Source of the DNA: Chloroflexota bacterium
GTDB taxonomy: Bacteria > Chloroflexota > Anaerolineae > Anaerolineales > Villigracilaceae
Assembly (NCBI GenBank): GCA_016191845.1
Contig: JACPVF010000005.1
Coordinates: 1-64,000 of the forward strand
Direction: 5' to 3'
Length of the DNA stretch: 64,000 nt
Shown here one piece after another: positions 41,014 to 49,621 of this stretch. Position 1 is the first letter of the stretch. Every line of letters starts with the position of its first letter. The notes beneath the pieces are model-generated. The model was not told the origin of the DNA, made no database searches, and saw only the letters and a list, made by a program, of their open reading frames with translations. The translations under genes were made by a program, and so were the position numbers.

Positions 41014-42909
41014 ATGCCTTCCGAAAAATCCCGACCTCACGTTCGTAATCGATTCGTCCTCGTGGGCGACGTGGCCCTCATCCTGATCGCGGTGCTGGGC
41101 AGTTTTGCCTTGCGCCTGGACGTGAGTCAACTGCCGTATTACTTCCCCGCCGCGCTGATGATGTGTGCGGTCGCGCTGGCGGTCAAACTCCCCACGTATT
41201 ATTTCTTCGGGCTGTACCGCCGCCTGTGGATCTACGCCAGCACAGGCGAATTGCGCCTGATCACCTTCGCGGTCACGACCGCCTCGGTGCTGACCTCGGG
41301 CGTGATGCTGCTCCTCATTACGACGGGCCTGCTCTTCCCTGGCATGCCGCGCTCCGCGCTCGGCATCGACTGGCTGCTCTCGCTGGTACTGATCGGCGGC
41401 TCGCGCTTCGCCCTGCGTCTGCTCTCGGAGCAGGCCGGTGGCCCTGATAGCAAGGGAAAGCACGCGCTCATTATCGGTGCGGGCGACGCGGGTGCGTTGG
41501 TGGTGCGTGAGTTGCAGCGCTCCTCGCTGCTCAACCTGACCCCCATCGGCTTCCTCGACGACGCTCCCGCCAAACAGCACCATGAGATTTACGGCGTGCG
41601 CGTCATTGGCAAGATCTCCGACCTGCCCAGTATCCTCGACAACCGTCAGGTGGATGAGGTCATCATCGCCATTCCGTCCGCGCCTGGGCGGGTGGTGCGC
41701 CTGGTCACCGACGTGTGCCGCCTCAAAGGTGTGCCGTCGCGCACCATGCCTGGCATCTACGAACTGCTGGGCGGCAAGGTCAACGTCAGCCGCCTGCGCG
41801 AAGTGGACATTACCGACCTGCTGCGCCGTGACCCCGTGCGCGTCAACGACGAGCAGGTGGGCCAGGCTTTGGAAGGCAGGCGCGTGCTGGTCACGGGTGC
41901 GGGCGGATCGATTGGCCGCGAGTTGTGCCGTCAGATCGCGCGCCGCAACCCCAGCCAGTTGATGCTGCTCGGCCACGGTGAGAACAGCATCTTCGAGATC
42001 TTGCTCGAACTGCGCGAGGACTACCCCGACCTGAGCCTGATTCCGCTCATCGCTGACATCCGCGACCGCGAGCGCATCGCCTCGATCTTTGACGCGCACC
42101 AGCCGCAGGTCGTCTTCCACGCCGCGGCCCACAAACACGTCCCGCTGATGGAGGCGAATCCCACCGAGGCGGTGACCAACAACGTGATCGGGACCAGCCA
42201 CCTGGTCCAGATCGCCGCCGAGCATCACATCCAGCGCTTCGTGCTGATCTCTACCGACAAGGCGGTCCAGCCATCCAGCGTCTACGGCGCGACCAAACGC
42301 ATGGCTGAGATGCTCGTGCTTGACGCGGCGCGCGGGTCGGGCTTGCCGTTCACGGTGGTGCGCTTCGGCAACGTGCTCGGCAGCCGCGGTTCGATCATCC
42401 CGCTCTTCAAATCGCAGATCGCGCGCGGCGGTCCGCTGACAGTGACGCACCCCGACATGCGCCGCTTCTTCATGACCATCCCCGAGGCCGTTTATCTTGT
42501 GCTGCAAGCCGCGTCGATGGGGCAGGGCGGCGAGACCTTCGTGCTCAACATGGGCGAGCCGATCCGCATCGTGGACCTGGCCGAGGACCTCATCCGACTC
42601 TCGGGCCTCGAACCCAACCGCGACATCGAGATTGTCTTCACGGGCACACGCCCTGGCGAAAAGCTGACCGAGGAATTGTGGGATGTGGGGACGCCGCTAC
42701 AGCGCACGCCTCACCCCGACATCTTCCGCCTCGCCTCCTCCGAACCTTTGGGTGGGTCCCGCCTCCGAACGGCCGTGGACACACTCCAGGCCGCCAGCCT
42801 CCACGCCGACATCGCTGCGCTGATCCGCATCCTGGGCGAGTCGGTGCCTGGTGCGTCCATTCACGAAATCCAATCCCAGCCTGTGCTGGATGATTCTTCC
42901 TTAACATGA
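41014..42909 (+). CDS. CapD/PglF-like nucleotide-sugar 4,6-dehydratase, membrane type
   Basis: 631 residues. Four N-terminal membrane helices (to about 125), a CoA-binding-like domain (GKHALIIGAGDAGALVVREL, about 148-170) and a catalytic SDR domain from about 285 (VLVTGAGGSIGRELCRQI, STDKAVQPSSVYGATKR). The catalytic Tyr is in the usual S-x-V-Y-G-A-T-K motif. Members make UDP-4-keto-6-deoxy sugars from UDP-GlcNAc or related donors for surface glycans. Confidence 0.94.
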   Translation: MPSEKSRPHVRNRFVLVGDVALILIAVLGSFALRLDVSQLPYYFPAALMMCAVALAVKLPTYYFFGLYRRLWIYASTGELRLITFAVTTASVLTSGVMLLLITTGLLFPGMPRSALGIDWLLSLVLIGGSRFALRLLSEQAGGPDSKGKHALIIGAGDAGALVVRELQRSSLLNLTPIGFLDDAPAKQHHEIYGVRVIGKISDLPSILDNRQVDEVIIAIPSAPGRVVRLVTDVCRLKGVPSRTMPGIYELLGGKVNVSRLREVDITDLLRRDPVRVNDEQVGQALEGRRVLVTGAGGSIGRELCRQIARRNPSQLMLLGHGENSIFEILLELREDYPDLSLIPLIADIRDRERIASIFDAHQPQVVFHAAAHKHVPLMEANPTEAVTNNVIGTSHLVQIAAEHHIQRFVLISTDKAVQPSSVYGATKRMAEMLVLDAARGSGLPFTVVRFGNVLGSRGSIIPLFKSQIARGGPLTVTHPDMRRFFMTIPEAVYLVLQAASMGQGGETFVLNMGEPIRIVDLAEDLIRLSGLEPNRDIEIVFTGTRPGEKLTEELWDVGTPLQRTPHPDIFRLASSEPLGGSRLRTAVDTLQAASLHADIAALIRILGESVPGASIHEIQSQPVLDDSSLT

Positions 42910-42914
42910 CCTTC

Positions 42915-42936
42915 GCGCTGAGCGCAGTCGAAGCGC
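42915..42936. repeat. REP-like palindrome, family A
   Basis: Reverse-complement reading starts GCGCTTCGACTGCGCT and ends CAGCGC, matching the element at 6691 in all but a few bases. Confidence 0.65.
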
Positions 42937-42952
42937 AATTATTAAATCCTTT

Positions 42953-43936
42953 ATGCCTGAAGTAACCTTCTCCCAATGGCGCGACTTCGTCGCCGCGCAC
43001 CCCGACATTCACCTGCTGCAAACCGCCGAATGGGGTGAACTTAAATCCGCCTTCGGCTGGACTCCTGCGCGCATGATTCATGGTAATGATGGCGTGCAAA
43101 TTCTATTCCGCAAGTTGCCGTTGGGATTCACGATCGGGTACATTCCGAAAGTGGATAGTGGAAAGTGGGGAGCGGACAGTGGCATCTGGCGCGAGATCGA
43201 TGCTGCTTGTAAAAACCACCGCGCCATCTTCTGCAAGTTGGAGCTTGATGCGTGGCAAGATGAAGTCAGCCTTCAGCCTTCTGCCTTCCGTACCAGCCCA
43301 CACAACATCCAACCTCCCCGTACCATCACCCTCGACATCTCGGGCAGCGAAGACGACATCCTGGCCCGCATGAAACAGAAGACACGTTACAACGTGCGCC
43401 TGGCCGAGAAGAAGGGCGTCACCGTCCGCGCCTGGGACGACCTCGATGGTTTCCATCAGATGATGCAGGTCACGGGCGGACGCGACGGCTTCGGCGTGCA
43501 TTCGCTCGAATATTATCGCCGCGCCTACGAACTCTTCCACCCGACGGGCATGGCGGAGATGCTTGTGGCCGAATACGAAGGCAAACCCCTGGCCGCGCTG
43601 ATGGTCTTTGCGCGTGGAGGACGTGCCTGGTACGTCTACGGCGCCTCCAACGATCAGGAACGCAACCGCATGCCGACCTACCTGCTGCAATGGGAAGCCA
43701 TGCGCTGGGCCAGACTCCATGGCTGCACCGAGTATGACCTGTGGGGCGTCCCAGACGAGGACGAACCCAATCTCGAAGCCGAGTTCGAGTCCCGCCACGA
43801 CGGCCTATGGGGCGTGTACCGCTTCAAGCGCGGCTTCGGCGGTACGTTGAAGCGCGCCATGCAGGCAGTGGACCGAGTCTATAATCCGTTGTTGTATTGG
43901 GCGTATTTGAAGTTTATTGGGAATCGGGAATCGTGA
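42953..43936 (+). CDS. FemAB-like aminoacyltransferase, copy 1
   Basis: 327 residues, two GNAT-like halves. HLLQTAEWGELKSAFGW (near residue 17), ILARMKQKTRYNVRLAEKKG (about 135-155) and AMRWARLHGCTEYDLWGVP are FemX/FemAB blocks. Family members add amino acids from tRNA to peptidoglycan bridges or acylate envelope glycans. Which reaction applies here is open. It overlaps its tandem copy by four bases. Confidence 0.9.
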   Translation: MPEVTFSQWRDFVAAHPDIHLLQTAEWGELKSAFGWTPARMIHGNDGVQILFRKLPLGFTIGYIPKVDSGKWGADSGIWREIDAACKNHRAIFCKLELDAWQDEVSLQPSAFRTSPHNIQPPRTITLDISGSEDDILARMKQKTRYNVRLAEKKGVTVRAWDDLDGFHQMMQVTGGRDGFGVHSLEYYRRAYELFHPTGMAEMLVAEYEGKPLAALMVFARGGRAWYVYGASNDQERNRMPTYLLQWEAMRWARLHGCTEYDLWGVPDEDEPNLEAEFESRHDGLWGVYRFKRGFGGTLKRAMQAVDRVYNPLLYWAYLKFIGNRES

Positions 43937-45090
43937 ATCGTCAATCCTGGAACCAGATCATCTCTGCATTGCCCAACCCGCACTTCTTGCAAACCTACGA
44001 GTGGGGACAGGTCAAGGCGAAGTATGGCTGGACTCCGCTGTATGCTGTCTGGGGCGCGAACGGCGAATTTAAAGTCGAAGCCAATCCAGAGACTCTTTCC
44101 TCTTTCGTCTTTCCTGTAGTTGCCGCCGCCTTAATTCTCAAAAAGTCCGTGATACGCCGTGGCTTCGCCGCCCGCCTGTCGATCCTGTACGCGCCGAAAG
44201 GTCCACTGCTGGATTGGGAGAATGCGCCCCTACGCAAGCGTGTCCTGGATGACCTGCAATCCTTCGCGAAGAAGCAGGGCGCCATCTTTCTCAAACTGGA
44301 CCCCGACGTGGTGCTGGGAACGGGCGTCCCCAACAGTGACAACGACTCTGTCCATAGCGACGGGCAGGCGGTGATGTCCGAGTTGAAAGGGCGTGGCTGG
44401 GTCTTCTCCGCGGACCAGATCCAGTTCCGCAACTCGGTGCTGATCGACCTGCATCCCGCCGAGGATGAGATTCTGGCGCGCATGAAACAGAAGACACGCT
44501 ATAACGTGCGCCTGGCTGAGAAGAAGGGCGTCACCGTGCGCGTAGGCAACCTGGAGGATTTGGGCATGCTCTATCGCATGTACGCCGAAACTTCCGTGCG
44601 CGACGGTTTCGTCATCCGCGATGAAGGTTATTATCAAACGGTCTGGAAGTTGTTCCTGCAACCCATTGTTCACGGTCAACCGTCCACGATTCCGTTGATT
44701 GCCGAAGTCGACCACGAACCCGTCGCCGCCATTTTCCTGTTCACGTTCGCGGGCCGCGCGTATTACGTCTACGGCATGTCACGTGATGCGCACCGCGAGA
44801 AGATGCCGACCTACCTGCTGCAATGGGAAGCGATGAAACGAGCGAAGGCTGCGGGTTGTACCGTCTATGACCTGTGGGGTGCTCCCGAGGTCTTCGACGA
44901 AAGCGACTCGATGTGGGGCGTGTATCGCTTCAAGGAAGGCCTGGGCGGAGAGGTCGTGCGCACGTTGGGAGCGTGGGATTATGCGCCGAACGCGCTGTGG
45001 TACAAGTTATATGCCGAGGTCATGCCACGTTTATTGGATGTGATGCGTTCGCGTGGAAAAGAGAAGACAAAACAGGCTCTCGGAAATTAA
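43933..45090 (+). CDS. FemAB-like aminoacyltransferase, copy 2
   Basis: 385 residues. Same family as copy 1, with HFLQTYEWGQVKAKYGW, ILARMKQKTRYNVRLAEKKG (identical to copy 1 over this block) and AMKRAKAAGCTVYDLWGAPE. It has an insert of about 50 residues in the first half. GTG 43933 overlaps the previous stop (GTGA). The near-identity at the DNA level around 43360-43430 and 44465-44540 suggests duplication with later gene conversion. Confidence 0.9.
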   Translation: MNRQSWNQIISALPNPHFLQTYEWGQVKAKYGWTPLYAVWGANGEFKVEANPETLSSFVFPVVAAALILKKSVIRRGFAARLSILYAPKGPLLDWENAPLRKRVLDDLQSFAKKQGAIFLKLDPDVVLGTGVPNSDNDSVHSDGQAVMSELKGRGWVFSADQIQFRNSVLIDLHPAEDEILARMKQKTRYNVRLAEKKGVTVRVGNLEDLGMLYRMYAETSVRDGFVIRDEGYYQTVWKLFLQPIVHGQPSTIPLIAEVDHEPVAAIFLFTFAGRAYYVYGMSRDAHREKMPTYLLQWEAMKRAKAAGCTVYDLWGAPEVFDESDSMWGVYRFKEGLGGEVVRTLGAWDYAPNALWYKLYAEVMPRLLDVMRSRGKEKTKQALGN

Positions 45091-45133
45091 GAGTGTAAGT
45101 CTCGTCGTTTTGTGGTTCAAAAAAGGATTTTCC

Positions 45134-46102
45134 ATGAAACCCATTGCCCGTGCTCATTTTGCTCATCTGCCCACGCCCATCGAGGAATTGCCGCGTCTGT
45201 CGGACTTGCTCAACGGCCCGCGCATCCTCGTCAAACGCGACGACCAGACGGGGCTGGCCTTTGGCGGGAACAAGACCCGCAAGCTGGAATTCCTCGTAGC
45301 GGAGGCGCAGGAGCAGGGCGCGCGGACGCTGATCTCGGCGGGCGCCATCCAGTCGAATCACTGTCGTCAGACGGCAGCGGCGGCGGCGCGCTTCGGCCTG
45401 GATTGCATCCTCGTGCTGACGGGGGATGCGCCGTCCCAGCCCTCGGCCAACTTTTTGCTCGACCAACTTTTCGGCGCGCAGATCGTCACCGTCAGCGACC
45501 GCAAGGATCGTGACCGCATCTTGCAAGAAACGTTCGACAATGCTGTTACTGCGGGTGGGAAACCCTATCTCGTTCCCTACGGCGGCTCCAGCCCGACGGG
45601 CGCGCTCGGTTACGCCTTTGCCATGCAGGAATTGATGGAGCAGAAGGTTCATCCCGACTGGATCATCTTCGGTACGTCCTCAGGTGGAACGCACGCGGGA
45701 TTGGTGTTGGGTCAGCGGATCTTTGGTTACAAGGGGAAAGTGCTGGGCATCAGCATCGATGAGAACGAAGATTGGCTCAAGTCGCATGTCTCAGCGTTGG
45801 CTTCGGATGCTTCGGAGAAATTCGGTGAACGTATTAATTTCACACCTGAAGACGTCCTCGCCACGGATGCCTATTGCAAGGCGGGTTACGGCGTGTTGAC
45901 CGACGCCGAGCGCGAAGCCGTGAAGTTGTTTGCGAAATACGAAGGCCTGCTGGTGGACCCCGTCTATACGGGCCGCGCCGCGGCGGGCATGATCGACCTG
46001 ATCCGCCAGGGGTTTTTCAAGAAGGACGAGGTCGTCCTGTTCTGGCACACGGGCGGCCAGCCTGCGTTGTTCGCGGAGAAATACGAGAAGGCGTTGGTAT
46101 AA
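45134..46102 (+). CDS. D-cysteine desulfhydrase / ACC deaminase-like PLP enzyme
   Basis: 322 residues, fold-type II. LAFGGNKTRKLEFLVAEA holds the PLP Lys, SAGAIQSNHCRQTAAAAARFG the substrate loop, and GTSSGGTHAG the phosphate cup. D-cysteine desulfhydrases and 1-aminocyclopropane-1-carboxylate deaminases share this pattern; the former is commoner in bacteria of this type. AAAGGA precedes the ATG at 45134. Confidence 0.9.
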   Translation: MKPIARAHFAHLPTPIEELPRLSDLLNGPRILVKRDDQTGLAFGGNKTRKLEFLVAEAQEQGARTLISAGAIQSNHCRQTAAAAARFGLDCILVLTGDAPSQPSANFLLDQLFGAQIVTVSDRKDRDRILQETFDNAVTAGGKPYLVPYGGSSPTGALGYAFAMQELMEQKVHPDWIIFGTSSGGTHAGLVLGQRIFGYKGKVLGISIDENEDWLKSHVSALASDASEKFGERINFTPEDVLATDAYCKAGYGVLTDAEREAVKLFAKYEGLLVDPVYTGRAAAGMIDLIRQGFFKKDEVVLFWHTGGQPALFAEKYEKALV

Positions 46103-46106
46103 ATTA

Positions 46107-46136
46107 TAGGGGCGGACCCAACGGGTTGCCTCTATA
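46107..46136. terminator. Weak hairpin between convergent genes
   Basis: ATAGGGGC and GCCTCTAT pair with one G-U, and ACCC with GGGT inside. No long T-run. Confidence 0.4.
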
Positions 46137-46913
46137 TTATTCGATACAGGTTCTCATCAACGACGGACCACTGTACACATCACACCCTGTTGATTCGTTC
46201 TGTTCCATCAAAAGGTCATCATACAGCCTGGAGAGCGTCACCGCGCCCCAGCCGTTGTCGCGCATCCAGGGGTAGGCGCCCACGCTGGTGTGATAATCAT
46301 CCGTGCGGATGTGCAACAGGATGATGTCACCATTGCGGGCCTTGGGCACGGTGTACTTGACCACGTCTGTGGGATTCCCGCCCCAGCCTGTGGACCACAT
46401 GGTGTTGACCAGGTTGTGTTTGCGGCAAACCGCATCGAAGGAAGGGGAGAGCGATCCGTAGGTCGGACGGCCGAAGCGCACAGTAGGCGCAAAGCCCAAC
46501 ACCTGGGTCAGCGCGTCATGCCATTTATCGTAATCTGCAAGCGCAGCTTCAGTGGACATCACCCCAAAGTTGGTGTGGTCCCACGAGTGATACCCGATCT
46601 CATGACCCTTATCGTAGAAGCGCTTCCAGATACCAGGGTCCTTGCTCTCATTGTTGAGCAGGGCCGTGCCCACAGCGAACAGGTTGATCTTGAACTCGGG
46701 GTAGTCATCCAGCAGTTTTTCCAAATCCTGCATGCGTTTGACGAGGTAGCAGTCGTCGTAGCTCAGGTTGACGTAGCGGTGGCGGCTCGAGCCGCGATAG
46801 ATCAGGGGCGCCGACTTGGCCTCTTGCGCGGAGGCAGCCACCAGTCCAGAGGCGGAAGCCGCCAGCAGACCTGCGCCTGTCAGTTTCAGGAAATCTCGTC
46901 GCGTCAGATTCAT
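46137..46913 (-). CDS. Tat-exported polysaccharide deacetylase-like protein
   Basis: 258 residues. A twin-arginine signal (NLTRRDFLKLTGAGLLAA) shows export of the folded enzyme. SYDDCYL and HSWDH (His-x3-His) are the metal sites of the NodB fold, and RFGRPTYG and HIRTDDYH come later. It probably removes acetyl groups from a glycan outside the membrane. It overlaps the upstream gene by four bases (ATGA). Confidence 0.9.
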   Translation of the reverse strand: MNLTRRDFLKLTGAGLLAASASGLVAASAQEAKSAPLIYRGSSRHRYVNLSYDDCYLVKRMQDLEKLLDDYPEFKINLFAVGTALLNNESKDPGIWKRFYDKGHEIGYHSWDHTNFGVMSTEAALADYDKWHDALTQVLGFAPTVRFGRPTYGSLSPSFDAVCRKHNLVNTMWSTGWGGNPTDVVKYTVPKARNGDIILLHIRTDDYHTSVGAYPWMRDNGWGAVTLSRLYDDLLMEQNESTGCDVYSGPSLMRTCIE

Positions 46914-47158
46914 TTCATCATCCGCTTGCGGCTCAGGGTGAACACGCCGATCAAGATCCAGGCGGCATTCAACCCAAGCGAGGGGTAGGCACGCCAATAA
47001 AAAGTGTTGATGACCAGCAGGATGCCTGCCACGATGTTCATGCTTTGATACGAGAGCGAATCGCCTTCGACCTTCTTGATCGAGACGAGGTAATAGGCGA
47101 TGAGATACAGGATCGTGCCGACCCAGCCAAGGAGGTCCATGAACGCGGCTTGACTCAC
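46910..47158 (-). CDS. CBU_0592-like small membrane protein
   Basis: 82 residues with three helices. WVGTILYLIAYYLVSIKKVE, QSMNIVAGILLVINTFYW and LNAAWILIGVFTL follow the CBU_0592 family pattern, whose function is unknown. It starts with GTG overlapping the MOSC stop (GTGA) and ends overlapping the deacetylase start, so three genes are translation-coupled. Confidence 0.85.
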   Translation of the reverse strand: MSQAAFMDLLGWVGTILYLIAYYLVSIKKVEGDSLSYQSMNIVAGILLVINTFYWRAYPSLGLNAAWILIGVFTLSRKRMMK

Positions 47159-47952
47159 GACAGTACCTCCACGCGCATCCCGACCTCGAGCCTGCCCTCA
47201 TTTAACGGGATGACGTTCTGGCCGAACATGGCTCCCTTGGGCTGCTTGCGGAAGGTATTCAGCGTCTTGAGCGGTTCCTTGCTCTGGACGAGAGTTTCCT
47301 TGTCGATGGTGGTGACCACGCAGCGTGCACACGGCTTGACAACCGCCAACTCCACCTCATCGATGCGGATGCGCTTCCACGTATCCTCGGCAAAGGGTTC
47401 ACAGCCTTTGACCACCACATTCGGGCGGAAGCGGTTCATCGGCACGGGGATGTCGAGGCGGGCGTTGAGGTCGGCCAGGCCTTCTTCAGAGGCGATCAGG
47501 ATCGGGTAGCCGTCGGCGAAGCCCGTATGGTCGTCGGGATTGACGGCATGGTCAGCGCTGACCTTGCGAATATAGCCATCCGCGATGTGGACAAGGCGTA
47601 CGGGCGAACTGAGCCAGTCGGAGAACCACTGCGCGGCTTCCTCGCCCTGGTCCACAGCCTGCACGCCCTGGCTCTTCCAGATGTCCACGGGGACGGTGGC
47701 GCCCGAGCGTTGGACGTTCAGGCGCAGCGAGTCGAAGTTCGGTGCAGAGAGGGTCAGGGTGTTGCCATTAAGGGTGGGCGTGACCAGGGCCAGCTTGGGG
47801 AATTCGCGCTGGGTGAGGAATCCGCCCTCGGGCGTGACCAGCATCATGCGGCGGTCGTCGCGCAGGCCCATGCGTTCGACCTCCCAGGCGGGGACTTCGA
47901 ATCCGCGGCAGGCCTTGATGGGGTAATAGATCAGGGATGAGAGTGTGATCAT
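47155..47952 (-). CDS. MOSC-domain protein
   Basis: 265 residues. N-terminal beta-barrel (about 1-115; LIYYPIKACRGFEVPAWEVE) and C-terminal MOSC domain with KPCARCVVTTID (the conserved Cys near 220) and FGQNVIPLNEGRLEVG. MOSC proteins move sulfur or bind the molybdenum cofactor, often reducing N-hydroxylated compounds when paired with a reductase. No reductase is next to it. First gene of the three-gene minus-strand operon. Confidence 0.92.
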   Translation of the reverse strand: MITLSSLIYYPIKACRGFEVPAWEVERMGLRDDRRMMLVTPEGGFLTQREFPKLALVTPTLNGNTLTLSAPNFDSLRLNVQRSGATVPVDIWKSQGVQAVDQGEEAAQWFSDWLSSPVRLVHIADGYIRKVSADHAVNPDDHTGFADGYPILIASEEGLADLNARLDIPVPMNRFRPNVVVKGCEPFAEDTWKRIRIDEVELAVVKPCARCVVTTIDKETLVQSKEPLKTLNTFRKQPKGAMFGQNVIPLNEGRLEVGMRVEVLS

Positions 47953-48040
47953 CGTTCAACTTTCTTCGTATCGATAAAATGAAACTTGGCTGAGTCGCAT
48001 GTGGGGCAGGCTTCGTTTCTCATGGAATTCCTCGTTCAGT

Positions 48041-48874
48041 CTAAAGAAGGCCCATTCTATCAGAATCCCCTGTGACCATTGCATGGACCCGCCGAGTCAC
48101 TTCTGCCACACAGGCATGGGCATCGGTCTCGTGGTCAAAGCCGTGGGTCATGACTGCCAACGCATAGGGACCGCGTCCCTCGGGGAAGACCAGGCCGAAG
48201 TCGTGGTAATACTGATCATTCCAGCCTGTCTTGTGGGCGGAGCGTGCATCCCTGGGCAGGCCCGTGGGGATGCCCTCGTTGAATTCCTGCTTGTGCAGGA
48301 TGTCGATCATTTCATCGCAATATTGAGACGAGACCACGCGTCCTTCGCCCAGCGCGGCCATCAATTGCATCAGTCCGCGTGCGGTGGCGCGGTTGTTCAT
48401 GCCCAGGGCAAAGGCCTTGTTATCTTCTGGGCCGCGCAGCACTTCCACGCCTTCGATGCCCAGGGTCGTGAGATACGCGTTGATGCGGGCCGCCGTCACC
48501 TTTTGGATCAGGATGTTCGTGTCCAGGTTGCTGCTATGCGCGATCATCAAGCGGACGATCTCGCGCAGGGTTTCCTCCCCGCCGATCTTCTTGTACAGAG
48601 ACTTCTCGGCATCGTCCTGTGGATTCACTGAAAAGGACGCCCCATCCGCGATACTGGTGAAGGCGTTGACTACAGGGATCGGCTTGTCGAGCGACAGGAT
48701 CCCATGTGCGGCCTGGTGAAAGACCTCCATCATTACGGCCACCTTGAAGGTGCTGGCGGGATGAAAGGGCTCGTCGGCACGCACCAGGAGTTCCTTGCCC
48801 GTAGCCAGGTCGCGAAAGGCGACTGCCACGGTTTCGTTTTTGAATTGTGAAAGATATTTTTTCAGCTCAGGCAT
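48041..48874 (-). CDS. Class A beta-lactamase-fold serine hydrolase
   Basis: 277 residues without a clear signal peptide. PASTFKVAVM supplies the Ser-x2-Lys motif, HSSNLDTNIL the SDN-like motif (as SSN) and AHKTGWN the KTG motif. The usual Glu of the omega loop (ExxLN) is not obvious; the spot reads RGPEDNKAF. Either a cytoplasmic esterase or peptidase or a weak beta-lactamase is possible. The fold alone does not imply resistance. ATG 48874 is 13 bases after the DUF1330 stop. Confidence 0.87.
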   Translation of the reverse strand: MPELKKYLSQFKNETVAVAFRDLATGKELLVRADEPFHPASTFKVAVMMEVFHQAAHGILSLDKPIPVVNAFTSIADGASFSVNPQDDAEKSLYKKIGGEETLREIVRLMIAHSSNLDTNILIQKVTAARINAYLTTLGIEGVEVLRGPEDNKAFALGMNNRATARGLMQLMAALGEGRVVSSQYCDEMIDILHKQEFNEGIPTGLPRDARSAHKTGWNDQYYHDFGLVFPEGRGPYALAVMTHGFDHETDAHACVAEVTRRVHAMVTGDSDRMGLL

Positions 48875-48887
48875 GGATGCAAGTCCA

Positions 48888-49175
48888 TCAAACCCCTTCG
48901 ACGACCACGGCTTTCGAGTGGGCATACTTGTGACGCAAGGCGCGCGCCTGGCTGTATTCAGGCGAGTTGATCCAGGCTTTGGCGCGCTCGGCGCTTTCGA
49001 ACTGGATCACCACCAGGCGGCTTGGTGACCAGTCGCCTTCGAGGGTCTCAGCTTGTCCACCGCGGACGATATACTTCCCGCCGTACTGGGCCACCGTCGG
49101 GGCGGCTAGGGCTTTATATCCCTCGTAGTTGACGGGGTCGGTCACTTCAATGTCAAGGATGATGTAGGCGGTCAT
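48888..49175 (-). CDS. DUF1330 protein
   Basis: 95 residues. AYIILDIEVTDPVNYEGYKALA, GGKYIVRGG and RLVVIQFESAERAKAWINSPEY are the DUF1330 blocks, a dimeric ferredoxin-like barrel of unknown role. It overlaps the deaminase stop by four bases and lies in an operon with it. Confidence 0.92.
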   Translation of the reverse strand: MTAYIILDIEVTDPVNYEGYKALAAPTVAQYGGKYIVRGGQAETLEGDWSPSRLVVIQFESAERAKAWINSPEYSQARALRHKYAHSKAVVVEGV

Positions 49176-49621
49176 GCGTCCTCCAGGGGCGGGATGTTTT
49201 GGAATTCCTTGTAAACGATCTCGATGTTTGCAGCCTTGAGGAAGCTCAAGGCATTTTCGTCGGCACGATAGGCATGGCTGTAGACGATGCGCGTGATGCC
49301 CGCGTTGATCAGCGCCTTGGTGCAGTTGATGCAGGGCAGGTGGGTGACGTAGCAGGCCGCGCCGCGAGTCGAGACACCATGCAGCGCTGCCTGGATAATG
49401 GCATTCGTCTCAGCGTGGATGGTGCGCACGCAGTGTCCGTCCACCATCAGATGGCCGACCTCGTCGCAGTGATCCTGCCCCGCAGGCGAGCCGTTGAAGC
49501 CTGTGGTCAGGATGCGCTTGTCGAGCACCAGCACGCAGCCCACGAAGGCACGGTCACAGGTGCTGCGCTCCGAGACGGCAAAAGCGATCTTCATGAAATA
49601 CGAGTCCCAATCAGGACGCAT
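49172..49621 (-). CDS. Deoxycytidylate deaminase
   Basis: 149 residues. Zinc and proton-shuttle motifs THIAE-type TIHAETNAI and PCINC are complete, and GFNGSPAGQDHCDEVGH is the substrate loop of the ComEB/dCMP deaminase family. It turns dCMP to dUMP for dTMP synthesis. TTGGAGG upstream supports ATG 49621. It overlaps the long synthetase gene by 11 bases. Confidence 0.93.
   Translation of the reverse strand: MRPDWDSYFMKIAFAVSERSTCDRAFVGCVLVLDKRILTTGFNGSPAGQDHCDEVGHLMVDGHCVRTIHAETNAIIQAALHGVSTRGAACYVTHLPCINCTKALINAGITRIVYSHAYRADENALSFLKAANIEIVYKEFQNIPPLEDA

Noticed and set aside
40987-42507. 506-codon minus-strand frame opposite the CapD-like gene
   Set aside because: Shadow of a GC-rich gene; the product is rich in His, Gln and Arg with no motif.
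48041-48874. True antibiotic-resistance beta-lactamase
   Set aside because: No signal peptide and no clear omega-loop Glu; only the fold motifs are supported.
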